64,000 nucleotides of DNA, from NCBI GenBank assembly GCA_949949005.1, contig CATLHM010000009.1, positions 62,001 to 126,000 of the forward strand. Direction: 5' to 3'. The stretch comes from an uncultured Lachnospiraceae bacterium (GTDB lineage Bacteria > Bacillota > Clostridia > Lachnospirales > Lachnospiraceae). The notes beneath the pieces were generated by a model that did no database searches, was not told the origin of the DNA, and saw only the letters and a list, made by a program, of their open reading frames with translations. Position numbers and translations under genes: made by a program. This document shows positions 36,241 to 44,252 of this stretch, in pieces; position 1 is the first letter of the stretch; every line of letters starts with the position of its first letter.

Positions 36241-36771
36241 ATGGCAGGAGCATTGGAAGGTTTGGACGAGTTCGTTTGCTATGATGAATTTTGGTTAAGT
36301 AAGGATATGGAAAATATGGGGTATTTCTTTGAGTACTGCGGGGATTACTGCAAGGAAATATTGAATGACAGCGCTTTTGAACTGGATAAAGAAAGGTTTA
36401 TAGAGTCGTTCATGAAGTCTGACTGCAGGGCGCTTATGGAAATAGGACACCCCACATTATTATCGCAGGCGGCATATGATACGGTGAGAAAATTTATCGA
36501 AGTAGACAATGGCAACAATATAGAAAGCTTTCGGTTAAGGGAGAAACAGCCGACTTACCGACATATGCAGTTATACTGGGTGGGGTGGATGTACGCATAT
36601 ATTCATTTTATAAGCAAGGAGCGCAGTAAAATTATCATAGAAAAATTGCCTTTAAAAGAAATGCTCCTTGATTATAAGGTTGGTCATGAAATCAGCAAGG
36701 AAGCATATTACAGGAAGGTGGCTTATTTATTTGAACAGAGAGAGGGGACGGGGAAAGGAAGATTGAATTGA
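36241..36771 (+). CDS. Partner of the DUF3990 gene, candidate antitoxin
   Basis: 176 residues, acidic, helical, no membrane part. It starts 8 bases after the DUF3990 gene with a GGAGCGGGT leader. A Trp/Tyr-rich helix (LYWVGWMYAYIHFIS) is the only striking part. Its last codons overlap the start of Rpn tail copy 2, so the natural C terminus may have been cut by the rearrangement. Function inferred from pairing only. Confidence 0.6.
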   Translation: MAGALEGLDEFVCYDEFWLSKDMENMGYFFEYCGDYCKEILNDSAFELDKERFIESFMKSDCRALMEIGHPTLLSQAAYDTVRKFIEVDNGNNIESFRLREKQPTYRHMQLYWVGWMYAYIHFISKERSKIIIEKLPLKEMLLDYKVGHEISKEAYYRKVAYLFEQREGTGKGRLN

Positions 36772-36995
36772 GAGGAGATGGTAGAATGTGCCAGGCATTG
36801 ATGGAGATCATGGAGCCAGAGCTGCTGCTCAAAAAACAGGAAGGGCTTAAGGAAGGGCTCAAAAAGGGCATCAGCGGCACGGTAGAAACGCTGAGGGAGT
36901 TTGGGCATGGAGATTTGGAAATAAAGAATGCAATCATGCAGAGGTATGAACTTACTGCGGAAGAGGCGGAAGAATATTTATGTGAAGAAATGTAA
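36765..36995 (+). pseudogene. Rpn tail, copy 2 (orphan C-terminal fragment)
   Basis: From GAATTG at 36765 on, the DNA is almost identical to 35065-35343 except for a loss of four 12-base units. The nuclease core is missing. An ATG at 36786 or an ATT/TTG start could express a 70-75-residue tail; GAGAGGAGATGG lies just ahead, though this is coding sequence in the parent gene. Confidence 0.75.
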
Positions 36996-37089
36996 AAGTC
37001 TCCATTCCGTCTGGAAAATTTCGTAGATTCTTTTGCGTCCAGGTTATTTGAGGGTAAAAAAATACGGTTACCGTTTCCGGTTGTAGAAT

Positions 37090-37563
37090 TTATGGAGATA
37101 AAACAAACACTTGATTAGGATATCCAAATTCTTCAGTTAATTCGGCTTCTTCAAATCCAAATTTTTTATACAGCGCTCTGGGCGCAATCCCTTTTTCATC
37201 CTTTTCGCGAAAGGTAGAAACTGTAATTTCTTTGTGCCCGTCCAACTCTGACAGCGCTTTTCCTAAAAGAATGGAAGCAATCCCTTGTTTTCTATACGCA
37301 GGATCAACAGCCAGACAGCAAATCATATTCCTTTTGCGCGAAAAAAGAAGAACGCCAATGATTTCTTCTTTACTCTTGACACACAGAGCCTGTTTCTTTT
37401 CCATAAATTTAAGCACCGTATCTCTGTGTTCATCTATGCTTTCTGTCGTTTCCAACCCGGGAAAATTCCTGCTGACCCGTTTTACCAATCTCATCCAGGA
37501 AACAATATCCGTAGATTCACCAAATAATAGTTCCATATATGCCTCCACATGATCTTTCTGCAT
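37090..37563 (-). CDS. GNAT-family N-acetyltransferase
   Basis: 157 residues with the acetyl-CoA loop (VDPAYRKQGIASILLGKAL) and the following beta-alpha unit ending KFGFEEAE. Acetylates an unknown amine substrate. It is 1 base from the next leftward gene, so the two probably share a transcript. Confidence 0.85.
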   Translation of the reverse strand: MQKDHVEAYMELLFGESTDIVSWMRLVKRVSRNFPGLETTESIDEHRDTVLKFMEKKQALCVKSKEEIIGVLLFSRKRNMICCLAVDPAYRKQGIASILLGKALSELDGHKEITVSTFREKDEKGIAPRALYKKFGFEEAELTEEFGYPNQVFVLSP

Positions 37564-37564
37564 T

Positions 37565-38008
37565 CTAATAATTAAGAATATCTGCTATCTGTTTAATAAA
37601 CTGTTCGGTATTTTTCATAATATATAATCTACCATCAACGGTAATCTGCCCGGAACTTGATACAAGAATGGATTTGGTTAGCGTTTTATCGTTATAAATG
37701 TAAATAGAGACCAGCATATTTCCAAGTCCATGTATAGAGCCATCCGAAATATATGTACCTAATGTTCTTCGGCAGGGATAATTTTCAAATAAAGATATAA
37801 TAGTTTCTTTCTGTTCTTTCGTAATATTGTTGTAGTCTGTTGAGTCAATACAGGCTTCTCCATTTTGTACACCAAACTCGCTAATCTGTACAATAAAATA
37901 ATTGTTTTCGTTTATGTAATGTGATAGTGATATAGGATAAAAATATATAACACAACATACTAACAGAACTATAAAAATTCCTGCAAACCATACTGTTCTT
38001 TTGTTCAT
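37565..38008 (-). CDS. Small membrane-anchored extracellular protein, unknown
   Basis: 147 residues: one N-terminal membrane helix (residues 6-26, without a cleavage-type end), then a soluble external domain with two Cys. AAAGGAGGGG precedes the start. AT-rich compared with neighbours. No family recognised. Confidence 0.65.
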   Translation of the reverse strand: MNKRTVWFAGIFIVLLVCCVIYFYPISLSHYINENNYFIVQISEFGVQNGEACIDSTDYNNITKEQKETIISLFENYPCRRTLGTYISDGSIHGLGNMLVSIYIYNDKTLTKSILVSSSGQITVDGRLYIMKNTEQFIKQIADILNY

Positions 38009-38140
38009 TTACCCCTCCTTTAAATTCCGATTGAATGTCCGGCGGCATAATATTTTGTAGGTATGTATTCATATTGACACTTTGTAAGTGATAATGCAAT
38101 GCCAAAAACAAATTTAATAATTTAATCTCAGTCATAAGTC

Positions 38141-38221
38141 TTAGTTGTACACACATACATCTGCTTTTGCCTCAATAGCCGCTCTTAAAATAGGACGGTC
38201 ATCTCTAACCCTGATCTGAGA
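38141..38221 (-). pseudogene. PIN-domain toxin fragment
   Basis: Read leftward, 26 codons between two stop codons encode RVRDDRPILRAAIEAKADVC, a hallmark of the mid-region of PIN-domain RNases of toxin-antitoxin systems (pattern RDxPILRAAIEAxxD). Nothing on either side continues the domain. A short relic, not expressed as a functional protein. With the MerR-type promoter it is the only content seen in the 325 bases between 38009 and 38333. Confidence 0.45.
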
Positions 38222-38274
38222 TTACTTAATATTTTATTTTCTGTAAAATAACGGATGTTTTTTAACATTTTCCC

Positions 38275-38305
38275 TTGACCTTCACGTTACGTAATAGCTT
38301 ATTAT
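38275..38305 (+). promoter_or_regulatory. MerR-type promoter of the DUF2268-MerR operon
   Basis: TTGACC (38275-38280) and TATTAT (38300-38305) are 19 bases apart, the over-long spacer typical of promoters activated by MerR proteins through DNA distortion. A dyad (ACGT T ACGT, 38284-38292) sits in the spacer. Confidence 0.7.
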
Positions 38306-38333
38306 ATAGGAAAACGGGAAAGGAGCAAAGGGT

Positions 38334-39245
38334 ATGAAAGTATCTGCTGTACGTTCGGACCATGTTTATTCAAAAATTATGGCCGCGCCTTTGGATAAAA
38401 AGAATGACATTTATCGATGTGAACTGATGATGCCGTTTGAAAGACAATGGGCCTGTTATCATATTCCCATGAAAGCAAAAACGCCTGGCGGCTACGATGT
38501 TATTATGGCAAGCGGATTGCTCGGGCACATTGCGCCAACGAAAGTGGATGAAACGCAAAAACAAAATATTCGGCTGATTTCGGATGACGCTCTCTGGGGA
38601 AATTGTGAGATGGCAATCAGGGAGTCGCTGAACTGCTTTATCCGGCAGGAGATTGTTTTGCCTGTCCAGGAATATCTGTTTACCATATTGCTGGCAAATG
38701 CGGAAAGCCCCTACATTATATTAAATGAGGGCTATTGCGGTGACGGCGGTATACCGGGATATATTTTTTCCTGGCTAATCCCGAACGAATATACGTTAGA
38801 ACACCTTCCCGCGGCTCTGGCGCATGAAACAAACCATAATATCCGTTATCAGTTTATTGAATGGAAAAACGACATCACACTAGGGGAGATGATGGTCAGT
38901 GAAGGACTGGCGGAGAACTTTGCAACCACCTTATATGGCGAGGATAAGGCCGGCCCCTGGGTGACAAAAACAGATATGATGACCTTAAGCGAAGTGATCA
39001 AGCCTGTGATCCGGGAGGGGTTAAATGTACAGGGATTTGAAAATCTCAACGCCTATCTTTATGGCGATGAGCTTGCCAGACTGCAAAATTTCCCACAGGC
39101 CGGTCTGCCTTATTGCGCCGGATACGCCTGTGGTTATCATCTGGTAAAGCATTACCTGAAAAAAAACGGTAAAAGTGTGGTCGAAGCGACCCTTTTACCC
39201 GCAAAAGAAATTTTGGACGCTGCGGAGGACTTTTGGGATGACTAA
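38334..39245 (+). CDS. DUF2268-type putative zinc-dependent protease
   Basis: 303 residues with an HExxH-like motif (LAHETNHN) and a later Glu-rich segment (MVSEGLAENFA) that fits the third metal ligand. Family members are predicted metalloproteases often paired with a MerR regulator, as here: the next gene overlaps it by eight bases. No signal peptide. The AAAGGAG site and the MerR-type promoter lie just upstream. Confidence 0.8.
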   Translation: MKVSAVRSDHVYSKIMAAPLDKKNDIYRCELMMPFERQWACYHIPMKAKTPGGYDVIMASGLLGHIAPTKVDETQKQNIRLISDDALWGNCEMAIRESLNCFIRQEIVLPVQEYLFTILLANAESPYIILNEGYCGDGGIPGYIFSWLIPNEYTLEHLPAALAHETNHNIRYQFIEWKNDITLGEMMVSEGLAENFATTLYGEDKAGPWVTKTDMMTLSEVIKPVIREGLNVQGFENLNAYLYGDELARLQNFPQAGLPYCAGYACGYHLVKHYLKKNGKSVVEATLLPAKEILDAAEDFWDD

Positions 39246-40137
39246 AAAACCTATGTCCGTCCATGAGGTCGTCAAACTGACGGGCATCACCGCCCGTACC
39301 CTTCATTATTATGATGAAATCGGGCTTCTGAAGCCTGCGGAGGTAACCGAAGCAGGCTATCGGATGTATGACGATGCGGCGCTTAAACGCCTGCAAAATA
39401 TTTTATTATTTCGTGAATTGCAATTTCCCTTAAAGGAAATCAAAGCCATTCTTGACAGCCCTGATTTTGACCCGTCAGAAGTGATTGCCCAGCAAATCAG
39501 GCTGCTGGAATTACAATATAAACACATCGGGGAACTGATTACTTTTGCCCGTGAAATCCAAAACAAAGGAGTAGAAGCAATGAATTTTGATATTTTTGAC
39601 AAGAGTGAAATTGAAAAGTATGAGGCGGAAGTCAGGGAAAGATGGGGAAATACCAAAGCCTACCAGGAGTACGGGCAAAAGGATGTTGCTCGAAAGGATA
39701 GTAGTTTCGGCAAGTCTGCAAACGAACTGATGGCAATGTTTTCTGCATTGGGGGAGTTAAAGCATCTACCCCCTGACGCCGATGAAGTACAAAAGAAAAT
39801 CTCTGCATTACAGAAATTTATAAGTGATCATTACTATGCATGTACTGACGAAATCCTCAGTGGCTTGGGTGAAATGTATGTGTGTGATGAACGCTTTAAG
39901 AATAACATTGACAAAGCAGGCGGAGAAGGAACTGCGGACTTTGCCAGACAGGCTATCGCTGTGTATTGCGCTAAAGCTGCTGCTAAAAAACAGGAAGGGC
40001 TCAAAAAGGGCATTAGCGGTACGGTAGAAACGCTGAGGGAGTTTGGGCATGGAGATTTGGAAATAAAGAAAGCAATCATGCAAAGGTATGAGCTCACTGC
40101 GGAAGAGGCAGAGAAATATTTATGTGAAGAAATATAA
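39238..40137 (+). CDS. MerR/TipA-type regulator fused to the Rpn tail
   Basis: 299 residues. Residues 1-110: MerR winged helix (TGITARTLHYYDEIGLL) and dimer coil. About 118-245: TipAS ligand-binding domain (EKYEAEVRERWG...DEILSGLGEMYVCDERF...). A normal TipAS protein would end near IAVYCAK; here the frame runs on through KKQEGLKKGISG into the Rpn tail, ending in LTAEEAEKYL. GGAGGAC lies 8 bases before the start. It probably controls its own operon from the promoter at 38275. Confidence 0.85.
   Translation: MTKKPMSVHEVVKLTGITARTLHYYDEIGLLKPAEVTEAGYRMYDDAALKRLQNILLFRELQFPLKEIKAILDSPDFDPSEVIAQQIRLLELQYKHIGELITFAREIQNKGVEAMNFDIFDKSEIEKYEAEVRERWGNTKAYQEYGQKDVARKDSSFGKSANELMAMFSALGELKHLPPDADEVQKKISALQKFISDHYYACTDEILSGLGEMYVCDERFKNNIDKAGGEGTADFARQAIAVYCAKAAAKKQEGLKKGISGTVETLREFGHGDLEIKKAIMQRYELTAEEAEKYLCEEI
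39975..40137 (+). repeat. Rpn tail, copy 3 (fused to MerR regulator)
   Basis: From AGCTGCTGCT (39975) on, the sequence follows copies 1 and 2 with only a few base changes, one (KEGL) unit, and the same stop codon. Confidence 0.85.
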
Positions 40138-40203
40138 ATCTAACAGAGTCTGAAACGGTGTGATAAAAATTATTATGATACCAAAAAGAGGAGGATTGGG
40201 ATT

Positions 40204-40914
40204 ATGTTTATTAACTATGCCCACCGGGGCGCAAGCCAGTATTTTCCGGAAAATACCCTGAGTGCTTTTTATGCCGGGATTGCTATGGGCGCCAACGGAA
40301 TTGAAACGGATATACGAAAAACCAAAGATAACGTTCTTGTGCTGTTTCACGATAAAAATATCAGCCGGGTCACTGACGGCCAGGGGAGCATTGAGGATTA
40401 TACCTACGATGAGCTTATGAAGCTTCTGGTCTACAATCCGGAGAAGGACAGGACGGATAAAATTGTGGCTTTTGGCGACTTCCTGAAATATTTTGGATTT
40501 CGGGATCTGACCTTTGCAGTGGAATTAAAACAGGATCAGGTGGAGAAGGAGACCATCGACATGCTGGAAGCCTTCAATATGCGGGAAAAGACGGTGCTTA
40601 CTTCCTTTAGCTATGAACGAATCAAAAATGCCAGGGCTTATAACCCAGGGTATCGGGTGGGGCTGCTTTATGGGGAGGAAGAGCCTGATCCTGCAGGGAA
40701 GCTTAAGGCGATCGGCGGGGAAGAATTATGCCCTCCGGCACAGTCCCTGACCAGAGAGTGTGTGGAGCGCTATCATGCCATGGGATTTTCCGTCAGGGCC
40801 TGGGGAGTATACACAGAAGCCCTCATGGAGCATGCCTGCGCCTGCGGTGTGGACGGTATGACGGTGAATTTCCCGGATGTTCTGGAGCAATACTTATCGA
40901 TAAAGGAAATATAA
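40204..40914 (+). CDS. Glycerophosphodiester phosphodiesterase family protein
   Basis: 236 residues with the complete catalytic set: HRGAS with ENT (His7 region), ETDIRKTKDNVLVLFHD with the metal-binding Glu/Asp and the second His. It cleaves glycerophosphodiesters to glycerol-3-phosphate and an alcohol; without a signal peptide it should be cytosolic. AGAGGAGG precedes the ATG. Confidence 0.92.
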   Translation: MFINYAHRGASQYFPENTLSAFYAGIAMGANGIETDIRKTKDNVLVLFHDKNISRVTDGQGSIEDYTYDELMKLLVYNPEKDRTDKIVAFGDFLKYFGFRDLTFAVELKQDQVEKETIDMLEAFNMREKTVLTSFSYERIKNARAYNPGYRVGLLYGEEEPDPAGKLKAIGGEELCPPAQSLTRECVERYHAMGFSVRAWGVYTEALMEHACACGVDGMTVNFPDVLEQYLSIKEI

Positions 40915-40956
40915 AATTAATCGGCAATGTTAAAGTATACGACAAGGAGGAGAGGA

Positions 40957-41031
40957 ATGCTCAGTCAAGCAGACAAAAAGATTTGTAGCAATTTTCTTTT
41001 CTTTTTGGTATACTATATCAATCAAATATGA
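40957..41031 (+). CDS. 24-codon ORF with strong ribosome site, possible gene start remnant
   Basis: AAGGAGGAGAGG lies directly before ATG 40957; the frame (MLSQADKK...) ends after 24 codons within the toxin-antitoxin leader. It may be the cut-off start of a gene replaced by the RelB/RelE insertion, or a leader peptide. No similarity recognised. Confidence 0.3.
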   Translation: MLSQADKKICSNFLFFLVYYINQI

Positions 41032-41045
41032 AAGGCGGCCAAAAT

Positions 41046-41279
41046 ATGAGTAATAAAGAACGCGTGTTACAGCTTATTGACGAAATACCAGATTACAAGT
41101 TAATCTATGTTGTTGATATGCTAAATAGCATAAAAAGCCTGCTTGTTGAAGAAGTAAATCCGGATGAGTGGGACTTAAATATGATAAGCCAGGCCCAAAT
41201 AGAAAATGACGGCGAAACAATTTCATTCGAGGAAATGCTTGCAAAGGATGGTTTCACATATGAAGACTTACAAAATTAA
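41046..41279 (+). CDS. Antitoxin of a RelB/RelE-type toxin-antitoxin pair
   Basis: 77 residues, acidic, with a helical N-terminal half (ERVLQLIDEIPDYKLIYVVDML) and a flexible acidic end (ISFEEMLAKDGFTYEDL) like toxin-neutralising tails. ATG 41046 is preferred over 41028 because GGCGG-type spacing is better. It overlaps the toxin gene by 20 bases. It should bind the toxin and repress the pair. Confidence 0.75.
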   Translation: MSNKERVLQLIDEIPDYKLIYVVDMLNSIKSLLVEEVNPDEWDLNMISQAQIENDGETISFEEMLAKDGFTYEDLQN

Positions 41280-41514
41280 GTTTGAAAAGGCAGCACAGAA
41301 ATTTCTTGACAAGCAAGATAAGAATCAGCGCTTGAGATTATATAAAGCGATTTGTAAATTGCCAGATGGAACAAACATAAAAAAATTAACTGGTTATAAC
41401 TTATATCGTTTGCGCGTTGGAGATTATCGGATATTATATATGATTGATGAAGAAATCCGCTTGATCAACATTGAAAACATAGATAACCGTGGAGATATTT
41501 ACAAAAGATATTAA
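41260..41514 (+). CDS. RelE/ParE-family mRNA interferase toxin
   Basis: 84 residues of the compact RelE fold: KIKFEKAAQKFLDKQD, IKKLTGYNLYRLRVGDYRILY and a final strand IENIDNRGDIYKRY. The basic Arg-Arg/Tyr pattern for ribosome-dependent mRNA cleavage is there. ATG 41260 has AAGGATGG 8 bases upstream. Translationally coupled to the antitoxin gene. Confidence 0.85.
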   Translation: MKTYKIKFEKAAQKFLDKQDKNQRLRLYKAICKLPDGTNIKKLTGYNLYRLRVGDYRILYMIDEEIRLINIENIDNRGDIYKRY

Positions 41515-41594
41515 TGAGGAGATACAAGTAAAATGCGCAGATTGATATAAAAGCAACCTTGTAAAACATCCAGCCCTCAATTACCTCTCCCATA

Positions 41595-42110
41595 CTACAG
41601 AATTTTTTCATACAAAAAGTCAGAATACGTAAGCTCTGTCCCCCTCTTACGATAAGATTTCTCTCCAATCACAGAAAATCCCAGTTTTTCCATCACCCCA
41701 TTGGAGGCGGTGTTTTCCTTGTTGACATACACTGTGAACCTGCGCGCTCCCTTCTGTTTTGCATAATCCATCATACCCTTGACCATTTCGGTGGCATATC
41801 CCTTTCGCCAGTGGTTCTTGTGGACGCAGTAGGCCAGGTCATAGGTAATGCCGTCCTTGCATGGAATGAAGCTGCAGGTGCCGATCCTTTCCCCTGTATT
41901 TCTGGATTCGGAGATCAGATAGCAGCACTCCGGGTCTTCCCCCAGCGTTTCCAGCATGGCCCGGTATTCGTCATCCATATTTTCCAGAGAAGGGTCGGAG
42001 AGATATTCCCCCATATCCGGATCGTTCCAGATACTGACGGCAAAATCAACGTCTTTTTTTGTGAAACTTCGTAAGAATAACCGGCTGGTTTCGATAGTTT
42101 CTATTTTCAT
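41595..42110 (-). CDS. GNAT acetyltransferase, RimJ/RimL-like
   Basis: 171 residues from ATG 42110 (AAAGGAA upstream; an upstream extension is open but lacks a site). IETSRLFLRSF at the start and the CoA motif HKNHWRKGYATEMVKGMM followed by NKENTASNGVMEKLGF are typical of the group that acetylates ribosomal or other protein N termini, and small molecules. Confidence 0.88.
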   Translation of the reverse strand: MKIETIETSRLFLRSFTKKDVDFAVSIWNDPDMGEYLSDPSLENMDDEYRAMLETLGEDPECCYLISESRNTGERIGTCSFIPCKDGITYDLAYCVHKNHWRKGYATEMVKGMMDYAKQKGARRFTVYVNKENTASNGVMEKLGFSVIGEKSYRKRGTELTYSDFLYEKIL

Positions 42111-42135
42111 GAGAGATTCCTTTCGGGATTTTTTT

Positions 42136-42213
42136 AACATAAGGATGGCTGGCGAAGCCTGACATCCGTTGTTAACATAAGGACAGTTCGCGAAGCGTGC
42201 TGTCCGTTGTTTA
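42136..42213. repeat. Two tandem 38-base hairpin units (AACATAAGGA...TCCGTTGTT)
   Basis: Unit 1 starts at 42136 and unit 2 at 42174; both begin AACATAAGGA and end TCCGTTGTT, with different inner arms (GGATG/CATCC against GGACAG/CTGTCC), so compensating changes keep each hairpin. A related piece, AACATAAGGATG with AAGCCTG, lies at 33342 over the end of the AraC-type gene. Confidence 0.6.
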
Positions 42214-42268
42214 TTATAGTCTTTTCAAAAACAGACCGCAAGCCGAAAGAAATGATCGTTCCAATCCG

Positions 42269-42297
42269 TTGCCTCCCGAAGAAAATGGACTTATAAT
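42269..42297 (+). promoter_or_regulatory. Promoter of the lactonase gene
   Basis: TTGCCT (42269-42274), 17 bases, TATAAT (42292-42297). Confidence 0.55.
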
Positions 42298-42329
42298 GAA
42301 CTAAGATGACAAAAACGGGAGGACGGGAT

Positions 42330-43379
42330 ATGTTATATCAGGTATATGCAGGCTCTTACACCAGTGAGGGCGACAGGGACGGTATCTATCAGATCGAACT
42401 GGACACAGATAAAGAGAAGCTGCGGCTTCTGCGGACTTACAGGGAGATGGAGAGCCCTTCTTTTCTGGCGGTGAGAGGGGAGTATCTGTACGCGGTCAGC
42501 GAGCGGGACGATGATGGGGCGGTGGGCGCTTACAGGAGAAACAGGGCGGATGGGACACTGGACTTCTTGGGCGCGGTTCCCACCAAAGGAAGCGCCATGT
42601 GCCATTTAAACGTATGGCCGGGCGGAAAGTATTATTCGGCGGCTAATTATATGAGCGGCAGCGTATTTACGGGAAGCATCCGAAAGGACGGCTCTCTGGG
42701 AGAGGTCTGCGGCTTCTGCCAGCACACAGGGGTGGGCCACGATTCCGCACGGCAGGAGGGGCCCCATGTACACTGCAGCGCACTGTCAGAGGATGGCGGG
42801 CGGCTGTATGTATCCGATCTTGGGTTGGATCAGGTGTTTTGCTATGAAGTGGGAAAGGACGCTTCCCTGACCCTTGCAGCAGAAAATGCGCAGATCAGGC
42901 TTCCCAAGGGGGAGGGGCCCCGCCACTTTGTATTCAGAGAGCGAGGAAGATTTTTATATGTGACTGCAGAGCTTGGAAGTAAGGTATTCGTCTACGAGAC
43001 AAAGGACGGCGGGATGACCTACCAGGAGATACAGAGGGTCAGTACGCTGCCGGAGGGCTATGATGGAGAAAATACTGCGGCAGATCTTCATTTTTCCCGG
43101 GACGGAAGGTTTCTCTACGTCTCTAACCGGGGAATGGACAGTCTGGTATGGTATGAGACAGACGCAGCCAGCGGACGGCTGAAAACAAAGGGCTGCTGTG
43201 ATGCTTATGGAAAGTGTCCCAGAAATTTCTGCATCACGCCGGATGATCAGTATCTTTTGATCGCCAACCAGGTGAGTGGGAACATCGTGCTTTGCAGTCG
43301 GAATACACAGACAGGAGAGCCAGGCCCCAAATTGGATGTGCTCCCTGCCAGGGCGGCTTCCTTCGTGACGGCACTGTAG
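42330..43379 (+). CDS. Lactonase, seven-bladed beta-propeller family (6-phosphogluconolactonase-like)
   Basis: 349 residues, soluble. Propeller features: GSYTSE at the start, GPHVHCSALSEDG and KGEGPRHFVFRERGRFLYV, the repeated FLYVSNRG strands, and an ending ...IVLCSRNTQTG. The group includes YkgB/Pgl enzymes of the pentose phosphate path and carboxy-cis,cis-muconate cyclases; only general lactonase activity can be stated. GGGAGG precedes the chosen start. Confidence 0.88.
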   Translation: MLYQVYAGSYTSEGDRDGIYQIELDTDKEKLRLLRTYREMESPSFLAVRGEYLYAVSERDDDGAVGAYRRNRADGTLDFLGAVPTKGSAMCHLNVWPGGKYYSAANYMSGSVFTGSIRKDGSLGEVCGFCQHTGVGHDSARQEGPHVHCSALSEDGGRLYVSDLGLDQVFCYEVGKDASLTLAAENAQIRLPKGEGPRHFVFRERGRFLYVTAELGSKVFVYETKDGGMTYQEIQRVSTLPEGYDGENTAADLHFSRDGRFLYVSNRGMDSLVWYETDAASGRLKTKGCCDAYGKCPRNFCITPDDQYLLIANQVSGNIVLCSRNTQTGEPGPKLDVLPARAASFVTAL

Positions 43380-43559
43380 CGGTAAAAAGGCTGGAAAAGG
43401 ATAAAAAAGCAAGGTAAATTGGTGGCAAAGGAAGGAGATTTCGTGGCATTTCCCATAAGATTTTTTCTCAAATGCCGATAAAATAGGTGAGAAGCAGAGA
43501 AACAAGGACATTTCCCCCAGGGGATGGCCCTGAGACGGCATAATCGGAGGTGGATCACT

Positions 43560-44195
43560 GTGAATATTAATATGAAAGGAAACGGCGCACTTTTGTTTGG
43601 GGCAGGCTCTCTTTTAAAGACCGGCGGACTCAAAAGCGCCACAGAGAGGCAGGAGCGCAAGGAAAAGAGCGAGCGGGAGATTGCCTTTTTTGAGAAGCAG
43701 AAAGAAAACTTAAAAAATAAGGAATGCGCCACCTTGGAGGAGATCGAGCGGAAGCTGGAAATGCTGCATACCTATGAGGATGAGATCGCGGCGGTGAAGG
43801 CTGCCTACAACAAGGAAGAGATGTTCCATATTCTGGACGAGGCGAGGGAGCAGGGCGAGAAGAACGCTGAGGCTGCCAAGAAGAGCGAGCCCAAGACTCC
43901 GGAAGAGAGGAAGAAGGAGATGGCGGAAGAAGCCCTTGGCCTGGACGAGGAAAAAGGCGTTCTTTCGGAAACCATGGAAGAGCTCACGCAGGCAGTGGAG
44001 GAAGCTGTGGAAGAAACCGTAGAAGAAACTACGGAGGTTATGGAAACCATAGAAGAAGCTGCGGAGAAAGTGGCGGAAAAGGCTGCAGGGGAAGCGACGG
44101 AAAGAGCTGCGGAGGAAACCATACAAGAAACCGTGGAAATGAAGGCTCTGGAACAACAGGCGAGAAGATATGAGAGATTTGATGCCCGGATTTGA
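43560..44195 (+). CDS. Glu/Ala-rich coiled-coil protein, unknown
   Basis: 211 residues from GTG 43560 (GGAGG nine bases upstream). After a short Gly/Leu start (GALLFGAGSLLKTGG) it is almost wholly charged helix: KEKSEREIAFFEKQKENLK..., then Glu/Ala/Thr heptads (EEAVEETVEETTEV). No membrane part. No family recognised; structural or scaffold role possible. The 180 bases before it hold only a weak GGCATTT/AAATGCC hairpin (43445-43481). Confidence 0.6.
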   Translation: MNINMKGNGALLFGAGSLLKTGGLKSATERQERKEKSEREIAFFEKQKENLKNKECATLEEIERKLEMLHTYEDEIAAVKAAYNKEEMFHILDEAREQGEKNAEAAKKSEPKTPEERKKEMAEEALGLDEEKGVLSETMEELTQAVEEAVEETVEETTEVMETIEEAAEKVAEKAAGEATERAAEETIQETVEMKALEQQARRYERFDARI

Positions 44196-44208
44196 ATTAT
44201 GGTATACT
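44179..44208 (+). promoter_or_regulatory. Promoter of the 63-residue gene
   Basis: TTGATG (44179-44184), 18 bases, TATACT (44203-44208); the -35 lies inside the end of the previous gene. Confidence 0.45.
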
Positions 44209-44252
44209 GAATTTAATCCGATAACCTGTTTCTGAGATAGGGAGGTGATAAA

